From an uncultured Bacteroidales bacterium (lineage in GTDB: Bacteria > Bacteroidota > Bacteroidia > Bacteroidales > UBA932), in contig ONSU01000008.1 in NCBI GenBank assembly GCA_900320545.1, positions 36,583-100,582 of the forward strand: a stretch of DNA of 64,000 nucleotides. The letters run 5' to 3'. How positions within the stretch are numbered: position 1 is the stretch's first letter; every line of letters starts with the position of its first letter. Positions 35,220-42,607 of the stretch are shown here, piece after piece. Position numbers and translations under genes: made by a program. The notes beneath the pieces are model-generated. The model saw nothing but the letters and a program-made list of their open reading frames with translations. It searched no databases and had not been told where the DNA came from.

Positions 35220-36050
35220 ATGGAGAAGCCAGTACAAACAATCGTTTGCCCGAACTGCGGGGCAAGTGCAACTAATCTTCACAACTGCGAGTTTTGTGGG
35301 AGTCTTTTAGTTAGATTTGCCTCAATGGGAGAAAGTGTTAATCAGCAAGTATTTGGAGAAGGAGCATATGTTATCCCTGAGTTGGAGGATAACCTTAAGC
35401 GAAATCTTCTGAATCAAGAATTAGGAAAAGCCCCTCATACTGGGGCTGGTGCCGTTGAAGGAGAGACCGCATTCCCTCTCATTTTTAATGTAACTCCATT
35501 GATGACAGGTGGCGATGTGGCTCGCCGCTTACCTTCAGGTAGAGTTATAGGTTTCAAAGGTGCGGATTTAGACACACAAATAGATTATACTCAGTTTAAT
35601 GAGCTATGTGCTACCGAGAACCTTCATATGCAGGTGTTCTTTATATCTTCCATTTTGCCCAGTGTTACAAGCGAGCTGAAGACTGCATATGTTGAGGATA
35701 GAGTTGCTGAAGACAATTTTAACGCTACTTCTTCATCGAAACTCTTTACAAAAGCAGAAGTCCCAATGCGGGATATGGAGAGCGGAGATGTTGTAGGAGC
35801 AATGAATGTTTATTATATAAACTTCGGCAAAGATGTAAAGAATGCAGCTAGGATGATATCAGAAATATTGGAAACGCTCGCGCCGCGCTCAGATGGATGG
35901 GTTCATACATCATACAATAATGTAGATGAGGACGAGGCGGAGAACAATAGTGAGTTGGCAAAACAGCAAAAAAAGGCGAAAATTACAAGAATTGTTTCAA
36001 TCATTGCTACAATAATCGTTGTGCTTATTGCAATACTATCTTATCTCTAG
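35220..36050 (+). CDS. Zinc-ribbon protein with C-terminal membrane anchor
   Basis: 276 aa. N-terminal zinc ribbon CPNC...CEFC (Cys10, 13, 23, 26), a soluble middle domain (about 60-240) and a C-terminal helix (about 254-276, IVSIIATIIVVLIAILSYL). Layout recalls YdjG-like partners of SPFH proteins. Codon use is clearly AT-richer than in the core genes, marking recent transfer. Last gene of the island, ended by a strong terminator. Confidence 0.7.
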   Translation: MEKPVQTIVCPNCGASATNLHNCEFCGSLLVRFASMGESVNQQVFGEGAYVIPELEDNLKRNLLNQELGKAPHTGAGAVEGETAFPLIFNVTPLMTGGDVARRLPSGRVIGFKGADLDTQIDYTQFNELCATENLHMQVFFISSILPSVTSELKTAYVEDRVAEDNFNATSSSKLFTKAEVPMRDMESGDVVGAMNVYYINFGKDVKNAARMISEILETLAPRSDGWVHTSYNNVDEDEAENNSELAKQQKKAKITRIVSIIATIIVVLIAILSYL

Positions 36051-36078
36051 TGTCCTTCTTACACTGGATAATAGTATT

Positions 36079-36118
36079 CCCTTCCGGATAATGCACTTGC
36101 CATTCCGGAAGGGTTTTT
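36079..36118 (+). terminator. Strong intrinsic terminator of the SPFH operon
   Basis: CCCTTCCGGA (36079-36088) / TCCGGAAGGG (36104-36113), a perfect 10-bp stem, followed by TTTTT. Confidence 0.85.
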
Positions 36119-36213
36119 CTTCGCTGATGCCGTAGTTGCGAAGATAGGCGTAGCCGACCCGTTCTGCAAGCGTAGCGCGGCAGGTTCCGGCATTTCCCCT
36201 AAAAGGGGGATGT

Positions 36214-36402
36214 CGCGAATAGCGACAGGGGGTTGAGAGGACGGAGTCCCTTCACCCGCAAACGAAAAGCGCCTGGCAAAAAGCCAGGCAGCTTACGTGC
36301 GGGATCGTTAACAATTATCGAACCGATTTTGACGATTTTTGGGCCGTGTATTTATTTGGTATTCAAATAGATATGGAGATGTATTCAAAAACGAGTCTCT
36401 AA
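36214..36402 (+). repeat. Module-boundary repeat, copy E
   Basis: Shares CGCGAA...GGTTGAG...CGGAGTCCCTTCACCC with copy C and CACCCGCAAACGAAAAGC with copies A and G. Hairpin GCCTGGC (36271-36277) / GCCAGGC (36283-36289). Tail CGIVNNYRTDFDDFW, AVYLFGIQIDMEMYSKTSL, stop 36400-36402. The following 170 bp up to the TA promoter hold no gene. It lies between the SPFH island and the toxin-antitoxin pair. Confidence 0.8.
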
Positions 36403-36565
36403 GATTATTTGAATACACTCTCGCCCTTGATTTGATAACTACTTTAAGGGAATAAATCCTCCAATTTAAACCGGTCCAGTGACTGTGTAAACAATCTTAG
36501 TTTAACTACCCCCAAAGCGTCAATCTTTTCTAGTTAAGTTCATAGCGTAAATAATTCCGCAAAAA

Positions 36566-36607
36566 TTGTTGTTTGTATTGAATTTTGCATTATATTTGCA
36601 ATACAAA
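36566..36607 (+). promoter_or_regulatory. Toxin-antitoxin promoter inside a perfect inverted repeat
   Basis: TTTGTATTG (36572-36580) and CAATACAAA (36599-36607) are perfect 9-bp arms. Between them lies the -7 box TATATTTG (36591-36598). The RHH antitoxin would be expected to bind such arms and shut off its own promoter. Confidence 0.7.
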
Positions 36608-36629
36608 AAAACAAAAACTTATTTGCCTT

Positions 36630-36917
36630 ATGACTTCAATGACCATCAGAGTGGACGAGCAACTGAAAAGGAACTTTGATATCCTTTGCGATCAGTTCGG
36701 CCTCAGCAACAGCGCCGCATTAAATCTATTTATCAAGGCTGTTGTCAGGGAACGCCGCATCCCCTTCGAGATCAAAGCCGACACGGAAACTGAAATCCGG
36801 AAACAAGGATGGGAAGCATTTATGAGAATGAGGGAATCAGCACTTAACAATGGAGCAGCAGATATGACCCTGGATGAAATCAACAAAGAGATCAACGCTG
36901 TAAGAAATGCCAGGTAG
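36630..36917 (+). CDS. RelB/DinJ-type ribbon-helix-helix antitoxin
   Basis: 95 aa. SMTIRVDEQLKRNFDILCDQFGLSNSAALNLFIKAVV is the RHH DNA-binding fold of the RelB/DinJ family, followed by an acidic, probably flexible C-terminus that would cover the toxin. ATG 36630 chosen since the earlier in-frame ATG lies in the operator. Overlaps the toxin start by 11 bp. Confidence 0.85.
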   Translation: MTSMTIRVDEQLKRNFDILCDQFGLSNSAALNLFIKAVVRERRIPFEIKADTETEIRKQGWEAFMRMRESALNNGAADMTLDEINKEINAVRNAR

Positions 36918-37335
36918 TGTTTATGCGGTCATTGATACGAACGTCATCGTATCGGCCCTTATCTCCAGCAATCCCGAGTCATACCCCCTTTCCGTTTTGG
37001 CCCATGTTTATTCCGGAGCCATCACTCCCCTGTTCAACGATGAGATCTTGAAGGAATACCGGGATGTGCTTTCGAGGGAGAAATTTCATCTTGCTTCCGC
37101 CGATATCGATGAAGCACTAAAGGTAATGGAGAATTATGGTCTCAACCTGGAAAGAACAAAAGTCGAAGACGAGGTATTTCCTGACCCAAAGGACATCGTG
37201 TTTTATGAGGTGAAAATGAGCAAGGAGGATGCTTACCTCGTTACAGGCAATATCAAACACTTCCCCAAGAAGCCATTTGTCGTAACTCCCAAAGAAATGA
37301 TTGAGATTCTGAATGGAAATTCCATCGGAAAGTGA
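36907..37335 (+). CDS. PIN-domain toxin (COG1569-like)
   Basis: 142 aa. PIN ribonuclease fold with acidic residues in AVIDTNVIVSALIS, NDEILKEYRDVL and FPDPKDIVFYEV, plus LVTGNIKHFP. Such toxins are normally paired with RHH or other antitoxins, as here. Pairing of a RelB/DinJ-type RHH with a PIN toxin is seen in Bacteroidota but differs from the RelE partner the name implies. Forms a module between repeat copies E and G. Confidence 0.85.
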   Translation: MPGSVYAVIDTNVIVSALISSNPESYPLSVLAHVYSGAITPLFNDEILKEYRDVLSREKFHLASADIDEALKVMENYGLNLERTKVEDEVFPDPKDIVFYEVKMSKEDAYLVTGNIKHFPKKPFVVTPKEMIEILNGNSIGK

Positions 37336-37377
37336 TCCGCCGGAGTCATTTTAGCGGACTCTCCATTCCAGACGAGA

Positions 37378-37460
37378 CAAAGCACAAAAACGGCCCGAAA
37401 CGCACTTTGCCTCCCCTTTCTAGGCGAGGAAAGGCACAAAAACCCGGCAAAACGTGCCTT
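37378..37460. repeat. Second hairpin repeat family, two tandem members
   Basis: 37378-37409: CAAAGCAC...CGCACTTTG. 37431-37460: AAGGCAC / GTGCCTT around AAAAACCCGGCAAAAC. Both share the A-rich loop pattern of 29512-29542 and 31581-31612. Confidence 0.6.
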
Positions 37461-37469
37461 ACCCCCTTC

Positions 37470-37534
37470 CCTGCTCCTGGCGTGTCCTTCACCCGCAAAC
37501 GAAAAGCGCCTGGCAATATGCCAGGCAGCTTGAG
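37470..37534. repeat. Module-boundary repeat, copy G, serving as tRNA-Leu terminator
   Basis: Matches the 5' 60 bp of copy A. Hairpin GCCTGGC (37508-37514) / GCCAGGC (37520-37526); on the minus strand it follows the tRNA 3' end and reads GCCTGGC...GCCAGGCGCTTTTCG, a likely tRNA terminator. The outer arms are CACCCGCA and the tRNA's own acceptor end TGCGGGTG. The coding tail is absent; the tRNA takes its place. Confidence 0.7.
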
Positions 37535-37617
37535 TGCGGGTGAAGGGACTCGAACCCATACGCCTTGCGGCACCAGATCCTAAGTCTGGGTTGTCTACCA
37601 ATTCCAACACACCCGCA
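37535..37617 (-). tRNA. tRNA-Leu (anticodon UAG)
   Basis: 83 nt, CCA not encoded. Acceptor TGCGGGTG / CACCCGCA, D-arm TTGGTAGAC, anticodon stem CCAGA / TCTGG around CTTAGGA (anticodon TAG), long variable arm GTGCCGCAAGGCGTA and T-arm GGGTTCGAGTCCC. The class II layout with long variable arm fits Leu. It marks the right edge of the repeat-rich region. Confidence 0.95.
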
Positions 37618-37636
37618 GGGAATGCAAAGATAGCAA

Positions 37637-38482
37637 TTATTTCCGGAATGCCAAGCAGGCCCAGCCGTCGCGGGAGAGGCGGCCGTCAGCCAGGAGGCCG
37701 ACGGCGGTCACGGCGTCGTAAAGGACCGGCACGTCGGCGTCGAAGAAGCCGCTCAGGAGCAGGAGGCCGCCCGGGCGGAGACTTCGCACGTAGGTCGGGA
37801 GGTCCTGGATCAGGATATTCCGGTTGATATTGGCGAGGATTACGTCGTACTTGCCCATCTGGAGGAGGGAGGCGTCGCCGCAACGGATTTCCATCCGGGA
37901 GCCGACGCGGTTCCAGCGGGCGTTGCCCCAGGCGGATTCGGCCGCGACCGCGTCGATGTCCACCGCATAGACCTTCGCGGCGCCCATCTTGGCCGCGAGG
38001 ATACCCAGCAGCCCCGTTCCGCAGCCCATATCCAGCACGGCACGGCCCCGGATCGCCTCCTCCCTCGAGAGCATCGCGCTCATCATCATATAGGTCGTCG
38101 GATGCGAGGCCGTTCCGAAAGCCATCTTCGGGTCGATCCAGATATTGAACCGCGTCCGGGGAACATCCTTGTTGAACGATGCTTTCACCGTCACCTTCCC
38201 GTCCACCACGATGGGTTCGAACCGACCCTCCCAGTCCGCATTCCAGTTCTGCGCCTGCACCATGCCGGCCGTAAAGCCGGTCACCTCCGGGAATCCGCTC
38301 AGCACCGCTTTCAGATGCGAGGCATTGTACAGATCCTTCTGAATGTAGCACTTCAGCACCGGCGGCTCCGTCACGAACGATTCATACGGCAATTCCGCCA
38401 CCTCCGCCATCACCATCTCCGAAAGGGATTCGGAGAAAGGCGACAGCGTGACCGCGACTTCGATATATTCAAAACTATTCAT
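37637..38482 (-). CDS. prmA: Ribosomal protein L11 methyltransferase
   Basis: 281 aa from ATG 38482. SAM-dependent trimethylation of ribosomal protein L11. Class I motifs: FGTASHPTTYMMM, VLDMGCGTGLLGILAAKMGA (motif I), VYAVDID and DVILANINRNIL (NPPY-like NIN). The N-terminal substrate domain is present. Overlaps the end of the AsmA-like gene by 8 bp. Confidence 0.93.
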   Translation of the reverse strand: MNSFEYIEVAVTLSPFSESLSEMVMAEVAELPYESFVTEPPVLKCYIQKDLYNASHLKAVLSGFPEVTGFTAGMVQAQNWNADWEGRFEPIVVDGKVTVKASFNKDVPRTRFNIWIDPKMAFGTASHPTTYMMMSAMLSREEAIRGRAVLDMGCGTGLLGILAAKMGAAKVYAVDIDAVAAESAWGNARWNRVGSRMEIRCGDASLLQMGKYDVILANINRNILIQDLPTYVRSLRPGGLLLLSGFFDADVPVLYDAVTAVGLLADGRLSRDGWACLAFRK

Positions 38483-41400
38483 CCGGCTTCCTGGCGGCGA
38501 CCTTCTTCTGCTGCCGCTGCTGCTTGCGGACCGCCTTCTCCACCTGGCGTTCCGCCTTCTTCCCGGCCCGGGCGGACTGGCGCAGACTGCCGATACTTTC
38601 CTCCTCGAACACGTCCGCATCCCGCTCCTGCGCCCGGAGCGTGTCGATCTTCTCGGCTACCCGGTCCTGCACCGAGAGACTGTCCTGCATCATCCGGAGC
38701 GAATCCAGCTGAACCCGGGTCAGCGTATCCACCTCGGCGTCCATCGAGTAGTCCAGCGCTTTCATCCGATCCTGGACGATCTGCTGTTCCTGATTCTCCC
38801 GGATGGCCTTCTCCACCCCTTTCTCGAAGATGTTGTGGATGGAATTGATGAGGGAATACTGCACCGTATCAAGCTGTTTGGTAAAGACCGGCACCTGGGT
38901 ATTCTTGTATTTCGCCTTGCCGAGGCGGTATTTCATCTCGTCGAAATTGTCGCCGAAGATATTGAGGCCGAACCGGACCAGCAGCGGCGACCGCAGCACG
39001 GACAAATGATACTTGTACGACTTGTCCAGATGCTGGATTCCGCTCGCGGCCACGGTATACCGGTCGACCTTCATCACGAACGGGAAGATCTCCAGCGTAT
39101 TGTCGCGCACGATACCGGTCACACCGATCTTGTCGACCCGCGCCTCCTGCTTGTTCTTGAACATCAGCACCTTGGCGATCTTTGTAAACTGCTCGCTGTC
39201 GCGAAGCGAAAGATCCTTTCCGGAAACCCGCATCACCCCGTCGATGGTCGGCAGCTTGATGTTCATCTTCTCGTCCATATCGGCGGTCGCGGCCAGTTCG
39301 CAGTCGAGCAGACCGGCGAAGGACTTGAGCATCGGGACGATGGTGTCGAGCGCCGGGAACAGCGTGATGACCTTCTCCGCCGTGATGTCCACCATATTGA
39401 GGTCGAATCCGACCCGGATGTCCTTCCGCGTCTGCGTGGAATAGAATCCCTCGAAGTAGATATCCCCCATATTGGAGGTAGCCACGGTATTGGTCACCTG
39501 CAGGCAGCGCTGCTTCATCGCGATGTCCGACGCCGCCCATGTCACCAGGAGGCTGTCGTATCGGATGCGGTTGGCGTTCAGGGTAATCTCGGCCTCCAGA
39601 TTGGAGGGAATCACGATCAGGGAGGAACGGGCGACGGAATCGGATACCACCGTCTCCCCCACTTTCTGCCGGTAGACCTCATCACTGCCCAGGCCCTCGT
39701 TGAGCGCTTTGTCGTAACGGGTCGGCTCATAGCGGGAGCCGGAAGCGTAGCCGCGCATCAGTTCGTTGGCGTCGATGTAGTCCGAATTGACGTCCGCCAC
39801 CAGCGAGAGCCGGCCGCGGCCCGATGTCAGCGCCCGACGGAGCCCGCTCAAGGTCGCGTTGGCGGAGATATCGGACTCTCCGGCATTGACGAAGATGTTG
39901 CTCAGGGCGATCCGGTCGTTGTTGAAGGAACCGGACACGTCGGAGATGCGCGTATCCAGCGGGAAGTACGGTGTGATGACGAGTCCGCTTCCCAGGGTCA
40001 GATTGCCGGCGAAATCCCAGTCCTGGACATAGGAGGCCAGGGATTTGTCAAGTTTGATATGGATGTCTTTCTCAGCGAAGGACTTGTCCGTCAGCCAGGC
40101 GGGACGCCGCCTCGAAGCGTAGGCGTGCCGCAGCAGCGAATCCCGCGGAACGCCGGGATATACCTGCTGCAGGGAATCCAGCCGGCGGGCCATCCGCTGC
40201 CGGTTGCCGGACTTGGCGGCGGCGCGGGAAGCGCTCGCGCTGAATTCCAGCGCATCGAGGGCCACGCGGTTGACATCTTTCCGGGCCACGACGCTGCTGG
40301 ACGAACTCGTCAGACTCAGTACGGGGCTCGGAGAGGCCTTTGTCGCCGGGGTGACCCGGAAAGTCTCCCGGTTGCCGAGGATTTCCAGGGAAAGGTCGGA
40401 TGCGTCGCGCAGCGAGATCGCATCGCCGCTGAGGACGCCCATAAAAGGCGTCAGCGAACGGCCGCCCTTCAGGATGGCCGCAGAATTCTGGGCCTGGAGT
40501 TTCAGGTTGCCGCCCCGGACGTAGATATTGTCGCGATAGGTCACGTCCAGCGTATCAAACTTGGCGTCCAGACTGAGCACGCGCGCGCCTTTGCGCATAC
40601 TGTCGTCTATCGAATTGCCTTTGATGGCCAGGGCGGCGGCGGCCTTATTAACCTCGACGGTCAGGGTGTCGGGGGCGTCATCGACATGCAGTTTGCGGAT
40701 ATCCAGATGGGCGGAAGCGGCAGCGTTGCCGATCTGAGAGAGGTCGAGAATCTGTGAGAGCAGCGCCTTCACGGACAGATCTCCGGATATGTCCCCCCGG
40801 CCGGTGATCCCCCGCTGCCGGGTAAAAAGGTCGGTAAGCGCCTTCACGTCGGTGTCGAAGAAACCATCCGCCTTGATCGCGGGATCCGGCCCGAGCGCGT
40901 CGGTCACCGTCCCGGCCGCCATCAGTTCCACGCCAAGGGCGTCGATCATCAGTTCCTGGATATCGGCATCCAGCCGCCCCTCGGTATCGGTCTCCGCCTC
41001 CGCCAGCAGCGACACATAGCCGTCGTACGGGAACCCGTCATACGAGAGATGCGCCTCCGGGATGACCACCTCGGCGACCAGTTCGGGCAGCGAGCGGGTT
41101 TCTTTGTCATAATAGCCGTCGCAAAGGGCCGTCAGCGATACTTTCGCATCGGTCCGTATCTTCTTCAGCACCGGGAAATTATCCCCGAACGACTGCGCCA
41201 GCGCATTCACCGAAGCATCGTCAATCTCCGCCTCGGCACGGATATAAGGCCTACCGGGATACAGCACCACATCGCCATTCCCTTCCAGCGAAAGGGTGGA
41301 GACATCGAGCCCGAGTTTGTCGACGCGCACTTCAAGCACCTTGTCACCCCGCTCAGGGAGCGCTCCCTGCGCCTTCAGAGCCACGGGAATCCGCATCCTT

Positions 41401-42209
41401 CCGCGGGAACCGGTCGCCAGGAAAGCATCCGCTGCGGCTTCGACCTGAAGGTCGTTCCGGTCCCCTTTCACCCCCAGATGCGAGAGCCGGACCGCGACCG
41501 TATCCGCCGGAATCCGACCCGCCACGAAGAGCGAATCCGCCTTCAGGTCAACCTCGCTGGAAAGCAGGTCGTCCACAAGGACATTCCCCTGGAAATCCAG
41601 CGAATGAAGGGTAATCAGCCCGAACAGGGTATCGGCAGGGTCGGTATAGACAATATGCGGACGCCGGTCGAGCGAGATTTTGCGGACCGTCAGCGGAGGA
41701 AGGGACGAAGATGTGGTATCGTCGGAGTGGAGGAAACGAAGGATGTGCCAGTTGGCCGTGGTGGAATCGTAGTTGTGCGCGAAAATCCGCGGTCGGGAAA
41801 GGGTGGCGTGACGGAGATGATACTGCCCCTTGAAGGCGGAAATATAGTCGATACTGGCCGAGAGGGAGGATACGGAAAGAAGCGTATCGACCGTTTCGCC
41901 CCGGCCGGCGCGGAGCAGGAAATCCTCCCCTTCCACACCGTCAAGGTCGTAGGCGGCGAACTTGTCGTGGGGATAGGTCACTTCGAGTCCGGAAGCCGTC
42001 ACGTTGAGATAAGGGAAACTCTTCAGGACGGATGCGTGCACCCGGTCGAAACGGACCGTTCCTTCCACAAACTGGGCGGCGATCCGGTTGACGATGCGGG
42101 TCAAAACCTTGTCGCTGAGGGCGATCTGCACGATGACAAGGAGCAGAGCCAGTCCTCCGACGAGGCCCAGCAGCACGTTCCTGACGATTTTTCCCGCACG
42201 CGATGCCAT
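38475..42209 (-). CDS. AsmA-like outer-membrane assembly / lipid-transport protein
   Basis: 1244 aa. N-terminal membrane helix (about 8-30, VLLGLVGGLALLLVIVQIAL) then a very long, beta-rich periplasmic region of the AsmA/YhdP kind (repeated LDGVEG, DFQGNVLVDDLL, ISANATLSGLRR, VMLDVNM-like strands), and a basic coiled-coil tail (KKAERQVEKAVRKQQRQQKK). AsmA-like proteins are thought to bridge inner and outer membrane and carry phospholipids. A promoter lies just upstream; prmA is coupled downstream. Confidence 0.8.
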   Translation of the reverse strand: MASRAGKIVRNVLLGLVGGLALLLVIVQIALSDKVLTRIVNRIAAQFVEGTVRFDRVHASVLKSFPYLNVTASGLEVTYPHDKFAAYDLDGVEGEDFLLRAGRGETVDTLLSVSSLSASIDYISAFKGQYHLRHATLSRPRIFAHNYDSTTANWHILRFLHSDDTTSSSLPPLTVRKISLDRRPHIVYTDPADTLFGLITLHSLDFQGNVLVDDLLSSEVDLKADSLFVAGRIPADTVAVRLSHLGVKGDRNDLQVEAAADAFLATGSRGRMRIPVALKAQGALPERGDKVLEVRVDKLGLDVSTLSLEGNGDVVLYPGRPYIRAEAEIDDASVNALAQSFGDNFPVLKKIRTDAKVSLTALCDGYYDKETRSLPELVAEVVIPEAHLSYDGFPYDGYVSLLAEAETDTEGRLDADIQELMIDALGVELMAAGTVTDALGPDPAIKADGFFDTDVKALTDLFTRQRGITGRGDISGDLSVKALLSQILDLSQIGNAAASAHLDIRKLHVDDAPDTLTVEVNKAAAALAIKGNSIDDSMRKGARVLSLDAKFDTLDVTYRDNIYVRGGNLKLQAQNSAAILKGGRSLTPFMGVLSGDAISLRDASDLSLEILGNRETFRVTPATKASPSPVLSLTSSSSSVVARKDVNRVALDALEFSASASRAAAKSGNRQRMARRLDSLQQVYPGVPRDSLLRHAYASRRRPAWLTDKSFAEKDIHIKLDKSLASYVQDWDFAGNLTLGSGLVITPYFPLDTRISDVSGSFNNDRIALSNIFVNAGESDISANATLSGLRRALTSGRGRLSLVADVNSDYIDANELMRGYASGSRYEPTRYDKALNEGLGSDEVYRQKVGETVVSDSVARSSLIVIPSNLEAEITLNANRIRYDSLLVTWAASDIAMKQRCLQVTNTVATSNMGDIYFEGFYSTQTRKDIRVGFDLNMVDITAEKVITLFPALDTIVPMLKSFAGLLDCELAATADMDEKMNIKLPTIDGVMRVSGKDLSLRDSEQFTKIAKVLMFKNKQEARVDKIGVTGIVRDNTLEIFPFVMKVDRYTVAASGIQHLDKSYKYHLSVLRSPLLVRFGLNIFGDNFDEMKYRLGKAKYKNTQVPVFTKQLDTVQYSLINSIHNIFEKGVEKAIRENQEQQIVQDRMKALDYSMDAEVDTLTRVQLDSLRMMQDSLSVQDRVAEKIDTLRAQERDADVFEEESIGSLRQSARAGKKAERQVEKAVRKQQRQQKKVAARKPDE

Positions 42210-42230
42210 TCTTCCTTGTTTTGTAACTTA

Positions 42231-42258
42231 CAAATATAAGAAAAAGATTCCGGAACAA
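42231..42258 (-). promoter_or_regulatory. Promoter of the AsmA-like/prmA operon
   Basis: Minus-strand -7 box TATATTTG (42238-42231) with a TTG (-33 element) 17 bp further upstream (42258-42256). It lies 21 bp ahead of the ATG at 42209. Confidence 0.65.
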
Positions 42259-42295
42259 GTCCGGAATGACGGAAGAAAAAAGAAATGACGCAACA

Positions 42296-42326
42296 AAAAA
42301 AGCGGCAACCGAAGTTGTCGCTTTTT
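42296..42326. terminator. Bidirectional intrinsic terminator after rpsU
   Basis: AGCGGCAAC (42301-42309), loop CGAA, GTTGTCGCT (42314-42322) with an A-run before and a T-run after, so it can stop transcription from either side. One G-U pair. Confidence 0.85.
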
Positions 42327-42349
42327 ATACCACATGAGCAGTAACGGAC

Positions 42350-42544
42350 CTACTGCTCGTCCTGAAGCTGGAGATGCTGGACATAGATCGCCTTCTGGAG
42401 CGCGATGCGCTTCTTGACGGACGGCTTCTCGAAATTCTTGCGGGAGCGGAGCTCACGGATGATTCCGGTCTTTTCGAATTTACGTTTGAACTTCTTGAGG
42501 GCTCTCTCGATGTTCTCGCCTTCCTTGATGGGTACTATAATCAT
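42350..42544 (-). CDS. rpsU: 30S ribosomal protein bS21
   Basis: 64 aa, highly basic: IVPIKEGENIERALKKFKRKFEKTG and RSRKNFEKPSVKKR are the bS21 signature. It sits next to the 16S rRNA 3' end. Monocistronic, with its own promoter and terminator. Its mRNA has a near-perfect Shine-Dalgarno site, unlike nearly all other genes here, which fits autogenous control in Bacteroidota. Confidence 0.96.
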   Translation of the reverse strand: MIIVPIKEGENIERALKKFKRKFEKTGIIRELRSRKNFEKPSVKKRIALQKAIYVQHLQLQDEQ

Positions 42545-42554
42545 AACGCTTTAC

Positions 42555-42562
42555 ACCTCCTT
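42555..42562 (-). promoter_or_regulatory. Shine-Dalgarno site of rpsU
   Basis: AAGGAGGT on the minus strand, ten bases ahead of the rpsU ATG. In Bacteroidota bS21 helps hide the 16S anti-SD; when bS21 is scarce the anti-SD is free and can pair with this site, raising bS21 synthesis. Confidence 0.85.
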
Positions 42563-42576
42563 TTCTTTAGGGACGG

Positions 42577-42607
42577 CAAAGGTACGACATTATTCTGACA
42601 TTTCAAA
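42577..42607 (-). promoter_or_regulatory. rpsU promoter
   Basis: -33 TTTG (42607-42604), 19-bp spacer, -7 TACCTTTG (42584-42577), an almost ideal Bacteroidota promoter. The -33 element lies inside the 3' end of the ATPase gene. Confidence 0.8.

Noticed and set aside
27051-37534. Integron attC sites
   Set aside because: The boundary repeats have hairpins and one orientation, but GTTAACA in copies B and E does not fit the GTTRRRY core, R'' partners are missing and no tyrosine integrase is present.
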